A stretch of 64,000 bases of DNA from an uncultured Clostridia bacterium (GCA_944372505.1 CALVZK010000004.1:21585-85584), one strand, 5' to 3'. Positions 24,288-33,681 are shown, counted from the stretch's first letter. A program made the numbers and translations. The notes: generated from the letters alone by a model not told the origin.

Positions 24288-25628
24288 ATGGAAGATATAA
24301 TAGCAGCAATTTCAACACCTTTAGGGAAAGGAGCAATTTCAATAGTAAGAATAAGTGGAAAAGAAAGTTTGGACGTAGCAAAAAAATATTTTACATCTAA
24401 AAGCCTTTGTTATAAAAATATAATTCCAAGAATGTTGTATTTGGGTACGTTTAATTTTTCAGATGGAAGCAAAGAAAAATGTATGATGGTATATTTTAAA
24501 TCGCCATATTCTTATACAGGAGAAGATATTGTAGAATTTCAATTACATGGTGGAAATATTATAACACAATTGCTTTTAAATGAAATTTTAAATTCAGGTG
24601 TAAGATTAGCAGAGCCTGGAGAGTTTAGTAAAAGAGCATTTGAGAATGGAAAAATAAGTCTTGATGAGGCAGAAAGTATTATTGATGAAATAAATGCAGA
24701 AAGTGAAGGTGAAGTAAAGGCAACACTCATGCAATCAAGAGGTCAATTCAAAAGAAAAATAGAAAACCTTCAAAATAAATTGACAGAATGTATAGCAAAA
24801 ATCGAAGCAACATTAGATTATCCAGAGGAAGATTTTGAAAAATCAGCTAAGGATGAAATATTTAAAATCGTTGAAGAGTGTGCCAATGAAATAAATGAAG
24901 ACTTAAAAAATACACAAAAAACTAAATATTTAAAAAATGGAATAAATATAGCAATAGTAGGAAGCCCAAATGTTGGAAAATCAAGTTTAATGAATGCTTT
25001 GATTGGAGAAGACAGAGCTATAGTTACTGATATAGAAGGCACTACCCGTGATATGTTAATAGGAAGCACAGAGTATAGAGGGATAAAATATAATTATATA
25101 GATACTGCTGGGATAAGAGAAGCAGAAAATGAAGTTGAAAAAATAGGGATTGAAAGATCTAAACAAATAGTAAAAGATGCAGATGTAATATTATTTGTTA
25201 TAGATGGGTCACGAGAAAAAACTGAAGAAGATAAAATAATTGAGAGCTCTATAAAAAATTTAAAAAATGTTATAAATATTGTTAATAAAATAGATAAAAA
25301 GCGAATAATTCCAAAAATTAACAATGAAATTGAGATTTCCGCACTAAAACAAAAAAACATACATGAAATTGAAGATAAAATATATAATTTTGTCATTGAG
25401 GATAAAATAGATTTTAATAAGAATATTATAACAAACGAAAGACAAATAAACATACTAAAAGAATGTTTAGAAGTTATAAATGATCTACAAAAAAACAAAA
25501 CAGAAAGTATGGATATAATTGCAATGCAAATAAAAAAGCTCTGGAATTGTTTAGGTAAAATAACAGGTCAATGTGAAAATGAAAAAATAATAGATTTAAT
25601 CTTCTCAAAATTTTGTTTAGGGAAATAA
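24288..25628 (+). CDS. mnmE: tRNA modification GTPase MnmE
   Basis: A 446-residue GTPase that with MnmG makes the 5-carboxymethylaminomethyl (or taurine-type) modification at wobble U34. The N-terminal folate-binding domain starts ISTPLGKGAISIVRISG; the G domain has GSPNVGKSS, DTAG and NKID in the middle; the C-terminus ends in FCLGK, whose cysteine (CxGK) is catalytic. The length is normal. It is transcribed with mnmG only if the mnmG promoter (25674) is not used; the two genes are 81 bases apart. Confidence 0.97.
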   Translation: MEDIIAAISTPLGKGAISIVRISGKESLDVAKKYFTSKSLCYKNIIPRMLYLGTFNFSDGSKEKCMMVYFKSPYSYTGEDIVEFQLHGGNIITQLLLNEILNSGVRLAEPGEFSKRAFENGKISLDEAESIIDEINAESEGEVKATLMQSRGQFKRKIENLQNKLTECIAKIEATLDYPEEDFEKSAKDEIFKIVEECANEINEDLKNTQKTKYLKNGINIAIVGSPNVGKSSLMNALIGEDRAIVTDIEGTTRDMLIGSTEYRGIKYNYIDTAGIREAENEVEKIGIERSKQIVKDADVILFVIDGSREKTEEDKIIESSIKNLKNVINIVNKIDKKRIIPKINNEIEISALKQKNIHEIEDKIYNFVIEDKIDFNKNIITNERQINILKECLEVINDLQKNKTESMDIIAMQIKKLWNCLGKITGQCENEKIIDLIFSKFCLGK

Positions 25629-25673
25629 TTAATTAGAAAAAATATTTAAAAAAATTCAATAAGATAAAACTTC

Positions 25674-25702
25674 TTGAATTTTTTTTATTATTGTTATATA
25701 AT
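25674..25702 (+). promoter_or_regulatory. mnmG promoter, leaderless type
   Basis: TTGAAT (25674-25679), 17-base spacer, TATAAT (25697-25702), then 7 bases to the ATG at 25710. A near-perfect promoter with no room for a ribosome binding site, so the transcript probably begins at the start codon. Confidence 0.65.
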
Positions 25703-25709
25703 AAGCCGT

Positions 25710-27593
25710 ATGGATAATTTTGATGCAATAGTTGTAGGTGCAGGACATGCTGGTTGTGAGGCAGCATTAGCATTAGCAAGAACAAATAATAAAACATTGT
25801 TATTATCATTGAGTTTAGACGCGGTGGCTTTTTTGGCATGTAATCCTTCAATTGGAGGAACAGCAAAAGGACAACTTGCAAGTGAAGTAGATGCTTTAGG
25901 CGGACAAATGGGAATAAATATTGATAAAACATTAATACAATTAAGAATGTTAAATAGTGGAAAAGGTCCAGCCGTACAAAGTTTAAGAGCGCAGGCAGAC
26001 AAGATTCAATATCATAATGAAATGAAAAAAACTTTAGAGAACACTAAAAATTTATTTTTGCGTCAAGGGGAAGTTACCGAAATAAAAGAGGAAGAAAATT
26101 ATAAAATTATAACAACAGCTGTTGGTAAAAAATACAAGGCAAAGGCAGTTGTTTTTGCAACAGGTGTATATTTAAAAAGTAACATTATAATAGGAAATTA
26201 TGTAAAAAATTGTGGGCCGAATGGGTTTAGTAATGCTGAGAAGTTATCGGATAGTTTAAAAAATTTAGGAGTAAAGTTATTAAGATTTAAAACAGGGACA
26301 CCTGCAAGAATTAATGCAAGAAGTATTGATTTTTCAAAATTAGAAGTTCAACAAGGTGAAGAAAACATACAGAATTTTTCATTTATAACAAAGAAAAAGA
26401 AAAAAAATAAGGCGGTTTGTTATCTTACGTACACGAACGAAGAAACACATGAAATAATAAAAAATAATTTAGATAAAGCACCGGTTTTTTCAGGATTAAT
26501 TAAAGGTGTTGGGCCAAGATATTGTCCATCGATAGAAACAAAAATAGTAAGATTTGCTGATAAAGAAAGACATCAGTTATTTCTTGAACCTGAAGCTTTG
26601 TCTACAAATGAATTTTATATACAAGGATTTTCGACATCTATGCCTGTAAACATTCAAGAAGATATGATTCATTCTGTAAAGGGCTTAGAAAAAGCAGAAA
26701 TAATGAGAGATAGTTATGCTATAGAATATGATTGTATTGATCCTTTACAATTACTCCCCTCTTTAGAATTAAAAAATCACAAAGGATTATTTTTTGCTGG
26801 TCAAATTAATGGAACTTCTGGTTATGAAGAAGCAGCAGCACAAGGAATAATTGCAGGAATAAATGCAAATTTATATTTAAAAAATAAAGAACCATTAATT
26901 TTAAAAAGAAATGAAGGATACATTGGTGTTTTAATTGATGACATAGTTACAAAAGGCACTAATGAACCTTATAGAATGATGACTTCTCGAGCGGAATATA
27001 GATTATTATTGAGACAGGATAATGCAGATTTAAGATTAACTGAAATTGGAAGAAAAGTTGGTTTAGTTGATAATAAAAGATGGAAAATTTTTACTAAAAA
27101 GAAAAATGATTTAAAAAAAATAATGGAATTGTTAGATAAAAAATATAAGGTTTTTGAAATTGAAACATTATTTAAAGAAAATGGAGAAAGTCTTCCAAAA
27201 GAAAGTATTTCCTTAAGAGAAATGATAAAAAGAAATAATTTAGATGCTTTTAAAATAAACCAGAAACTGAAAGCTTTTGATAATTTTTCATATGATGTAA
27301 TAAATGAAATGAACATCATTGTAAAATATGAGGGATATTTAAAACAACAACAAGAAGAAATTGAAAAATTTAAAAAAAATGAAGATATAGTAATACCAAA
27401 TGATTTTGATTATACAAAATATCATGGATTGCGTTTAGAAGCTGCAGAAAAATTAAAAGAAATCAAGCCATTAAATATTGGACAAGCATCAAGAGTTTCA
27501 GGAGTATCCCCTGCTGATATAGCGGTTTTGAGTGTACTTGTAAAAAAATATAAAGAGGAAAAATTAAAAGAAAAAAATGGAAAAAACAATTAA
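25710..27593 (+). CDS. mnmG: tRNA uridine modification enzyme MnmG (GidA)
   Basis: A 627-residue FAD-dependent partner of MnmE in tRNA wobble-uridine modification. The Rossmann motif VVGAGHAGCEAA is at the N-terminus, and the family signatures GPRYCPSIETKIVRF, QLFLEPEA and GYEEAAAQG are present. The ATG at 25710 is chosen instead of an ATG at 25674, since the family begins a few residues before the VVGAG motif and the promoter covers 25674-25702. It overlaps rsmG by 17 bases. Confidence 0.96.
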   Translation: MDNFDAIVVGAGHAGCEAALALARTNNKTLLLSLSLDAVAFLACNPSIGGTAKGQLASEVDALGGQMGINIDKTLIQLRMLNSGKGPAVQSLRAQADKIQYHNEMKKTLENTKNLFLRQGEVTEIKEEENYKIITTAVGKKYKAKAVVFATGVYLKSNIIIGNYVKNCGPNGFSNAEKLSDSLKNLGVKLLRFKTGTPARINARSIDFSKLEVQQGEENIQNFSFITKKKKKNKAVCYLTYTNEETHEIIKNNLDKAPVFSGLIKGVGPRYCPSIETKIVRFADKERHQLFLEPEALSTNEFYIQGFSTSMPVNIQEDMIHSVKGLEKAEIMRDSYAIEYDCIDPLQLLPSLELKNHKGLFFAGQINGTSGYEEAAAQGIIAGINANLYLKNKEPLILKRNEGYIGVLIDDIVTKGTNEPYRMMTSRAEYRLLLRQDNADLRLTEIGRKVGLVDNKRWKIFTKKKNDLKKIMELLDKKYKVFEIETLFKENGESLPKESISLREMIKRNNLDAFKINQKLKAFDNFSYDVINEMNIIVKYEGYLKQQQEEIEKFKKNEDIVIPNDFDYTKYHGLRLEAAEKLKEIKPLNIGQASRVSGVSPADIAVLSVLVKKYKEEKLKEKNGKNN

Positions 27594-28278
27594 AGAAATT
27601 TTTAAAACATATGGATATGATTTAAATCAAAATCAGATTGATTTATTCTTAAAATATTATAATTTTTTGATAGAAGAAAATAGAAAATATAATTTAACAG
27701 CTATTACAGAACCAATGGAGGTCATGGTAAAACATTTCATTGATAGTATTATAGCAGAAAAATTCATCAAAAAAAATTCTAAAGTTATAGATATAGGTTC
27801 TGGAGCAGGCTTTCCTGGTGTGCCATTAAAAATTTTAAGACCAGACTTAAAGATTACCCTATTAGATAGTTTAAATAAAAGAATAAATTTTTTAAATCAA
27901 CTAATTGATATTTTAAAATTAAAGGATATTGAAGCAGTACATGCAAGAGCAGAAGATTTTGTAAAATGTTGTAGAGAAAAATATGATGTGGCGTTATCTA
28001 GAGCAGTTGCTCAAGTACCAACACTTGCGGAGTATTTAATTCCATATGTAAAAATAAATGGAACTATAATAATGTATAAAGGTATAAATGTAAAAGAAGA
28101 AATTGAAAAAGGGAAAAAAGCTATAGAAATATTGGGAGCGGAAATAGAAGCTGAAGAAACATTTTATCTAAAAGAAGTTGAGAGCTTAAGGAGTATAATT
28201 ATATTAAAAAAAATAAAAGCAACACCAAAGCAGTATCCAAGAGATAAAAACAAGGCAAAAATAAGCCCAATAAGTTAA
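27577..28278 (+). CDS. rsmG: 16S rRNA (guanine-N7) methyltransferase RsmG
   Basis: A 233-residue SAM methyltransferase for G527 of 16S rRNA. Motif I is VIDIGSGAGFPGVPLKI, preceded by the family's YNLTAI and HFIDSI segments, with SRAVA and the C-terminal RPR-like tail (PRDKNKAKISP). The length is normal. It starts 17 bases before the end of mnmG without a clear ribosome binding site, which fits translational coupling. Confidence 0.95.
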   Translation: MEKTIKEIFKTYGYDLNQNQIDLFLKYYNFLIEENRKYNLTAITEPMEVMVKHFIDSIIAEKFIKKNSKVIDIGSGAGFPGVPLKILRPDLKITLLDSLNKRINFLNQLIDILKLKDIEAVHARAEDFVKCCREKYDVALSRAVAQVPTLAEYLIPYVKINGTIIMYKGINVKEEIEKGKKAIEILGAEIEAEETFYLKEVESLRSIIILKKIKATPKQYPRDKNKAKISPIS

Positions 28279-28295
28279 TTCTAAGAGGAAAATAA

Positions 28296-29114
28296 ATGAA
28301 AATAGTAACATATAACATAAATGGATTAAGAGCCGCAGTAAGACAAGGATTGCTAGATTGGATAGAAAAGGAAAATGCTGATATATATTGTTTTCAAGAG
28401 GTAAGAGCAAGCGAACAAAAAACAAGAGAAATATTAAAAGATGAAAATCAAATAATGTTTTTTAAAGATGAAAAAACTTCTTTAACTAAATATAAAAAGA
28501 TTTATAATTGTGGTAATGTGCCAGGTTACGCAGGAACATTAATACTTACAAAAAAAACTCCATCATTAGTAAAATTCGATATGGAAAACTTTTGGCAAGA
28601 TAACGAGGGAAGAACAACCACAATTATTTTTGAAGATGAAAAGTTGGCGGTTGTTAATGCTTACATACCAAATGGAACAAAAAGGCTAGATTTTAAATTG
28701 AAATATTTAGAATGTTTGATTAAATATTTAAGAGAATTAAAAGAAAAATATACTGTTATATGTATAGGAGATTTTAATATAGCACATAAAGAAATTGATC
28801 TTACAAATCCTAAAGAATGTAAAAATAGATCGGTTTTTTTGCCGATAGAAAGAAGTATTTTTAGTGAGATATTAGATTTGGGCTTTATAGATTCGTTTAG
28901 AAATTTATATCCTGATAAAATTGAGTATTCATGGAGAAGCTATAAATCTAGACAAGATAGCGAGAAAAGTAATCAAGGAAAAAATTTTTGGAAATATAGA
29001 ATAGATTATATTTTATATTCAAAAAATGAAGATTTAATAGCAACAAAATGTACCATGCCGGACTTGATTTTTAGTGATCATTTGCCGGTTATAGTTGAAT
29101 TCGATTGTAAATAA
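28296..29114 (+). CDS. exoA: Exodeoxyribonuclease III (AP endonuclease)
   Basis: A 272-residue repair nuclease of the xth/exoA family that cuts at abasic sites. The metal- and DNA-binding motifs are seen: YNINGLRAAV with N8, CFQEVRA (metal-ligand Glu), GDFNIAHKEIDL and SDHLPV at the end (catalytic Asp-His). WRSYKSRQ and WKYRIDYIL are typical too. The length is normal. AGAGG lies upstream of the ATG, 18 bases after rsmG. Confidence 0.95.
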   Translation: MKIVTYNINGLRAAVRQGLLDWIEKENADIYCFQEVRASEQKTREILKDENQIMFFKDEKTSLTKYKKIYNCGNVPGYAGTLILTKKTPSLVKFDMENFWQDNEGRTTTIIFEDEKLAVVNAYIPNGTKRLDFKLKYLECLIKYLRELKEKYTVICIGDFNIAHKEIDLTNPKECKNRSVFLPIERSIFSEILDLGFIDSFRNLYPDKIEYSWRSYKSRQDSEKSNQGKNFWKYRIDYILYSKNEDLIATKCTMPDLIFSDHLPVIVEFDCK

Positions 29115-29164
29115 AAATAGGATTAAATTTTATAAAAATTAAAAAATAAAATAAAAAAAATAAT

Positions 29165-29222
29165 AAAAAACAATTTAAAATCATCAAAAAAGTAGTAAAA
29201 ATTCAAAAAAAACGTAAAAAAA
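29165..29222. other. Phased A-tracts upstream of parA
   Basis: In the 197-base spacer before parA six A-runs (29165-29170, 29177-29180, 29186-29191, 29197-29201, 29205-29212, 29216-29222) have centres 9.5-11 bases apart, the DNA helical repeat. Such phasing normally makes DNA curved. The rest of the spacer is A-rich with no gene. Confidence 0.5.
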
Positions 29223-29311
29223 TAAAATAAAAAGGGAAATTAATAAAAAATACTTAAAATTTAAACATTTTTGTGTTATTATATACTTAAGATAATAGAG
29301 GAGAACTTTAT

Positions 29312-30139
29312 ATGGGTAAAATTATTGCTTTTGCAAATCAAAAAGGTGGTGTTGGGAAAACAACTACTTGTATAAATTTAGCAGCATATGTGGCCGCTAT
29401 GGGGAAAAATGTATTAGTGGTAGATCTTGATCCTCAAGGCAATGCAACTAGTGGTTTAGGAATAGATAAAGATAAAGAATTAAAAACAATATATGATTTA
29501 ATATCAGGAGATTGTAAATTAGAAGAGGTAATAAAACCAACTATAGTTGATAATCTTGATATTATACCATCAACGGTTGACTTGGCAGGAGCAGAAATTG
29601 AAATGGTTCAAATGCCTCAAAGAGAAAAGATAATAAAAGGCATACTTGATCCAATTACAAATGATTATGATTTTATTATGATAGACTGTCCTCCTTCTCT
29701 TGGTCTTATAACAGTTAATGCACTTACTGCATGCAATAGTGTAATTATTCCTATGCAATGTGAATATTATCCTTTAATGGGTATAACTCAATTAATGAAT
29801 ACAATAAGATTAATAAAATTTCATTTAAATCCAACGATTGATGTAGAAGGCGTAGTAATGACAATGAAAGACAAGAGATCTAATTTAACAGCACAAGTAA
29901 GCGACGAAATATTAAAGTTTTTTGGTAAAAAAGTATTCTTTACTTATATACCAAGAAATATAAGATTGGCAGAAGCTCCAAGCCATGGAGAACCTATTGT
30001 AATATATGAGCCTTCTTCGAAAGGTGCTGATGCATATTTATCTTTGGCAGAAGAATTTTTAGATAGAAACAAAGTAAAATACAAATCTATTACAAAAGAT
30101 ACAAAAATAAAAACAAGAGAGGTAAAAAACAATGGATAA
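29312..30139 (+). CDS. parA: Chromosome partitioning ATPase ParA (Soj)
   Basis: A 275-residue ParA/Soj ATPase of the deviant Walker type: KGGVGKTT at about residues 11-18 with the signature lysine, DLDPQGNAT, and DCPPSLGL in motif B. It works with ParB bound to parS to move the origins and to regulate DnaA activity. It has a GAGGAG site and overlaps parB by 8 bases. Confidence 0.97.
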   Translation: MGKIIAFANQKGGVGKTTTCINLAAYVAAMGKNVLVVDLDPQGNATSGLGIDKDKELKTIYDLISGDCKLEEVIKPTIVDNLDIIPSTVDLAGAEIEMVQMPQREKIIKGILDPITNDYDFIMIDCPPSLGLITVNALTACNSVIIPMQCEYYPLMGITQLMNTIRLIKFHLNPTIDVEGVVMTMKDKRSNLTAQVSDEILKFFGKKVFFTYIPRNIRLAEAPSHGEPIVIYEPSSKGADAYLSLAEEFLDRNKVKYKSITKDTKIKTREVKNNG

Positions 30140-31085
30140 GAAAAAAGGTTTAGGAAGAGGTTTAGAGTCTTTATTTGCGATATATGATGAAGAAAGTAAT
30201 AAAAACATAACTAATAATCATATAAAAGTAGAAAATAAAAGTGAAGGCGTAACAGAATTAGATATTGAAAAAATTTATCCTAATCCAAATCAGCCTCGAA
30301 AGCATTTTGATGAAGAAGCATTACAAGAACTAGCAAGTTCAATAAAATTACATGGAGTAATACAACCACTTGTTGTTAACAAAGGTGATGATGGTAATTA
30401 CATGATAATTGCCGGAGAACGTCGTTGGAGAGCTTCAAAACTGGCAGGTATCAAAGAAGTACCAGTTGTTATAAAAAATTATACAGAAAAGCAAGTACGA
30501 GAAATATCTATTATTGAAAACTTACAAAGAGAAGATTTAAATCCAATAGAAGCAGCAAGAGCAATCAAGCAATTAATGGACGAATATAATTTAACTCAAG
30601 AAACAGTTTCTGATCGTATTGGGAAAAGTAGATCAAATGTAGCAAATACATTAAGATTATTACAGTTATATCCAGAAGTAATAAATATGGTCGAAACTGG
30701 TAGATTATCTAGCGGACATGCAAGATGTTTAGTTGTTGTAGATGATGTTACTCAACAAATCAAACTAGCAAGGCAGGCGGCTGATGGGAAGATGTCGGTG
30801 CGCGAATTGGAAAAATCCGTTAAGAATTATTTAAATCCTCCAAAAACATCAAGCGCTAAAACGCAAGAGCAGTCTTTAGAATTAAAAGAATTAATAAATG
30901 ACATGCAAAGAGTATTTGCTACAAAGGTTTCGGCAATAGGCAATGATAACAAAGGAAGAATATATATAGATTATTATTCAAGAGATGATTTAGATAGACT
31001 TTCAGACATGATTGAACTTTTAAAGAAAAAAGAAATTACTTTAGGAGACTTAAGAAATTACAACAAGAGACACCCTAACAATTAA
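30132..31085 (+). CDS. parB: Chromosome partitioning protein ParB (Spo0J)
   Basis: A 317-residue CTP-dependent DNA clamp that loads at parS. The N-terminus carries a short ParA-activating peptide (GLGRGLESLF), then the CTP-binding ParB domain (about 40-130: NQPRKHFDEEALQELASSI, GERRWRASKLA and ENLQREDLNP), a helix-turn-helix region (about 135-215: TQETVSDRIGKSRSNVANTLRLL) and the dimerisation tail. Two parS sites lie just downstream. Confidence 0.97.
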   Translation: MDKKKGLGRGLESLFAIYDEESNKNITNNHIKVENKSEGVTELDIEKIYPNPNQPRKHFDEEALQELASSIKLHGVIQPLVVNKGDDGNYMIIAGERRWRASKLAGIKEVPVVIKNYTEKQVREISIIENLQREDLNPIEAARAIKQLMDEYNLTQETVSDRIGKSRSNVANTLRLLQLYPEVINMVETGRLSSGHARCLVVVDDVTQQIKLARQAADGKMSVRELEKSVKNYLNPPKTSSAKTQEQSLELKELINDMQRVFATKVSAIGNDNKGRIYIDYYSRDDLDRLSDMIELLKKKEITLGDLRNYNKRHPNN

Positions 31086-31090
31086 ACAAA

Positions 31091-31122
31091 ACAAAAAACG
31101 CAGATTTCAATCCGCGTTTTTT
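31091..31122 (+). terminator. Terminator of parAB
   Basis: AAAAAACGC..GCGTTTTTT hairpin with an inner GATT/AATC part, right after parB. Confidence 0.8.
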
Positions 31123-31150
31123 ATTTCTCTAGATAGATTTAGTTCATTAA

Positions 31151-31166
31151 TGTTTCACGTGAAACA
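31151..31166. other. parS: parS site 1
   Basis: TGTTTCACGTGAAACA, a perfect match to the bacterial parS consensus palindrome, 66 bases after the parB stop. Confidence 0.95.
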
Positions 31167-31206
31167 ATTTTAATAGACAAAATAAGATTAATTTATATCT
31201 AAATGA

Positions 31207-31222
31207 TGTTTCACGTGAAACA
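31207..31222. other. parS: parS site 2
   Basis: A second identical TGTTTCACGTGAAACA, 56 bases centre to centre from the first. Confidence 0.95.
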
Positions 31223-31335
31223 TTTTTGTATTTTAAGCTTTGCACCCATACAAGATATCTAAAATTTTTATAAAATATAAGATGCTTAAATAATTTGTAG
31301 CAACAAATAGTTGTAAAAATTAAGATTTAAACGTT

Positions 31336-31363
31336 TTGATTTTTTATTTAAATATGATATAAT
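31336..31363 (+). promoter_or_regulatory. rbr promoter
   Basis: TTGATT (31336-31341), 16-base spacer, TATAAT (31358-31363), followed by AGGAGG and the rbr ATG at 31385. A PerR box is not clearly visible. Confidence 0.6.
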
Positions 31364-31384
31364 AAAGAAGCAGGAGGAATTAAA

Positions 31385-31927
31385 ATGAAAAATTTAAAAG
31401 GAACAAAAACAGAAAAAAATTTAATGGAGGCTTTTGCAGGAGAAAGTCAAGCAAGAAATAAATATACTTATTATGCTTCGCAAGCAAAGAAAGATGGTTT
31501 CGAGGAAATAGCAAGTATTTTTGAAGAAACTGCTAATAACGAAAAAGAACATGCAAAAATGTGGTTTAAAGAATTGCATGGTGGGAAAGTACCTTCAACA
31601 CTTGATAATCTTTTAGATGCTGCAGCTGGCGAACATGGAGAATGGACAGATATGTACGCACGCATGTCAGAAGAAGCTAAAAATGAAGGATTTAATGATT
31701 TAGCATTTAAATTTGCAGAAGTTGCTAAAATAGAAAAAAGACACGAAGAGAGATATAGATTACTTGCCGAGTTGGTAAAAAATGGTACCGTTTTCAACAA
31801 AACTGATAAAAAGGTTTGGATTTGCAGAAATTGTGGACATATATATGTTGGGAATAATGCTCCAGAAGTTTGTCCTGTATGTGCTCATCCTAAATCCTAT
31901 TTTCAAATATTAAAAGAAGAATTCTAA
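31385..31927 (+). CDS. rbr: Rubrerythrin
   Basis: A 180-residue rubrerythrin, a peroxidase that reduces hydrogen peroxide in anaerobes. The four-helix di-iron domain has the ligand blocks AGESQARNKY, NNEKEHAKMW and IEKRHEERY; the C-terminal rubredoxin domain has CRNCGHIYVG and CPVCAHPKSYF, the Fe(Cys)4 site. The length is usual. AGGAGG site and own terminator, so it is monocistronic. Confidence 0.97.
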   Translation: MKNLKGTKTEKNLMEAFAGESQARNKYTYYASQAKKDGFEEIASIFEETANNEKEHAKMWFKELHGGKVPSTLDNLLDAAAGEHGEWTDMYARMSEEAKNEGFNDLAFKFAEVAKIEKRHEERYRLLAELVKNGTVFNKTDKKVWICRNCGHIYVGNNAPEVCPVCAHPKSYFQILKEEF

Positions 31928-31930
31928 TAT

Positions 31931-31962
31931 AAAAAACAGGCATCTAAATAGCCTGTTTTTTT
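31931..31962 (+). terminator. Terminator of rbr
   Basis: AAAAAACAGGC-ATCTAAATA-GCCTGTTTTTT. Confidence 0.9.
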
Positions 31963-32116
31963 ATATAATTTTTTTTTGCAATTTTTATACCAAATATAAA
32001 GTTTACAAAATTCGACAATAATATACTAAATAATACGAAAATTACATTTTTATTTAGCGCTGTTTATGTTATAATTGACATGGATTTTGAAAAGGAGGTT
32101 AAATTAATAAAATAAA

Positions 32117-32422
32117 ATGAAAAATGATTTGTTAAAAACACTTGCTATGAGAGCAAAAAATAGAATGATTAATAAAAACTTGAGGAATACATATAATGGT
32201 GCTAACATTAAAATTATTAGTAATAACGATCAGGCATTTTATGATAAAGTAAAAGAAATTGTAAACGAAAAGGAATATGTTTTAAATCCATTAAAAAGAT
32301 TAATGGATGAAGATAAGTTGTTGAAATTAGATTCCAGAGGCAAAGAAAGATATTTGTTAGAAACAATTGAAAAATATCAACAAGTTAAAAGTTTGATTCA
32401 AAAAGAAAGAGGGTTATGCTAA
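32117..32422 (+). CDS. Small protein of unknown function
   Basis: A 101-residue, lysine-rich, mostly helical protein (pI clearly basic), with alternating charged and hydrophobic residues and a middle segment NDQAFYDKVKEIVNEKEYVLNPLKRLMDEDKL. No domain is recognised. A perfect TATAAT (32070-32075) and an AAAGGAGG site (32091-32098) lie upstream, but the site is 18 bases from the ATG, longer than usual; an in-frame stop at 32108-32110 rules out a longer start. A weak GCTAA/TTAGC hairpin with a T-tail follows at 32415-32441. Confidence 0.5.
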   Translation: MKNDLLKTLAMRAKNRMINKNLRNTYNGANIKIISNNDQAFYDKVKEIVNEKEYVLNPLKRLMDEDKLLKLDSRGKERYLLETIEKYQQVKSLIQKERGLC

Positions 32423-32534
32423 TTTTTTTTAGCAATTTTTATAGTATTTAAAAATTTATATAAGTTATTATTATATAACCAAATCACTTTTATAATAATA
32501 AAATTACCAATAAAATTAAAGTGTCTTTGACATT

Positions 32535-33602
32535 TTATTTTTCGTTATAAACATTTAAACTTATAATTATGTTATTTTGATAAATTGTGATTTCGTTGTT
32601 TGTTATTGAGTAAAAATCATTTGTTGTGTCATCAATATGTAATGTATTTAAGATGCCATTTTCTATATAATAAATATCAAATATTAAGGAACAGCCTGTT
32701 TCTATATTCATTGACAACAAGTATTCATTATTAAAAATTTCATAATTTAAATATTCGCTATTTTTTAAATTATATATATTTAAAAATATGGGATATTCTT
32801 TTATAGATAAAAAATTAAGTTTTATTTTTATTTCATTGTTTTGTTCTAAAGATTCTTCTTGCACGTTAAGATTGAATTCGTTTGATAGTAAAAATGAATT
32901 TGTTGTTAATACATTTATTAAAATTGTTGTTGTACCATTATTTATTAAGAGTAAATTTATTTTAAATGTTATACCGCTAACAAGGCCATTACTTAAAAAT
33001 ATTAATGAAATATCATAAATTGCTGTATTTGGTATACATTCCTGATTTGTTGAAATGATTGAAATTTGTTTTTGGATAGATGTTATTTCTTCAGGATATA
33101 AAAAATTAAATTTTAAAATAGAAGTATCGTTTTCATTTGATTTTATTAAGGAATTTGTATTGTTTTCATCCCATAAAATTTTGTTTTCTTCTATTTCGCC
33201 ATTAACATTTTCAGTTTTTATATTTAAAGTTACATTTTCATTTGGCATATTAAAGTAATAATTGTAGTTACTATGTTCAATTTCTTTACATTTAATATCA
33301 TTTGCGAATACTTCTTTAATACATTTTTCATTGTTTATTATCTCAATTTTGATGTAAATTGTTTCACCCAACATAGCTGAAGACTTACTCAATGATACTA
33401 TATAATCTTCATTGTTAGAGAAAATAATTTGATAAAAAACAACTGAAGAATCTGGTGTTTGATTATCTGATGAATCAGATCCCGTTTGCGAATTTTGATT
33501 ATAATTCGCATTAGGATTTGAAGGACCCAAAAACAAAAATAAAAATAAAGATAAACAAATTATGGAAATAAAACACGGCACTAAGAAAACAAATTTTTTC
33601 AT
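32535..33602 (-). CDS. Membrane-anchored surface protein with InlB-type repeat
   Basis: A 355-residue protein with an N-terminal membrane or signal segment (about residues 4-28, FVFLVPCFISIICLSLFLFLFLG), then an Asn/Ser-rich spacer (NPNANYNQNSQTGSDSSDNQ), then beta-strand domains. Residues about 60-115 (SLSKSSAMLGETIYIKIE..YYFNMPNENVTLNIKTE) match the repeat of the big protein at 60246 (SKSE..ANxGDxIxI..FxMPAxNVTIYAxF), so both belong to the same divergent InlB B-repeat (Flg_new_2-type) family. The rest has no recognised domain. The start at 33602 is set by GGAG 10 bases upstream; a TTG at 33611 is a poor alternative. It is convergent with the gene at 32117. Confidence 0.55.
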   Translation of the reverse strand: MKKFVFLVPCFISIICLSLFLFLFLGPSNPNANYNQNSQTGSDSSDNQTPDSSVVFYQIIFSNNEDYIVSLSKSSAMLGETIYIKIEIINNEKCIKEVFANDIKCKEIEHSNYNYYFNMPNENVTLNIKTENVNGEIEENKILWDENNTNSLIKSNENDTSILKFNFLYPEEITSIQKQISIISTNQECIPNTAIYDISLIFLSNGLVSGITFKINLLLINNGTTTILINVLTTNSFLLSNEFNLNVQEESLEQNNEIKIKLNFLSIKEYPIFLNIYNLKNSEYLNYEIFNNEYLLSMNIETGCSLIFDIYYIENGILNTLHIDDTTNDFYSITNNEITIYQNNIIISLNVYNEK

Positions 33603-33681
33603 ATAAAGCAAACTCCATGTTTATTTTAAAGCTTTATGCAAATTTTGTCAAAAATTTAACAATTTTTATTTTAAATTAAAG

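Noticed and set aside
25674-25709. An upstream start for mnmG at 25674
   Set aside because: It would overlap the -35 box, and the family begins only a few residues before the VVGAGHAG motif.
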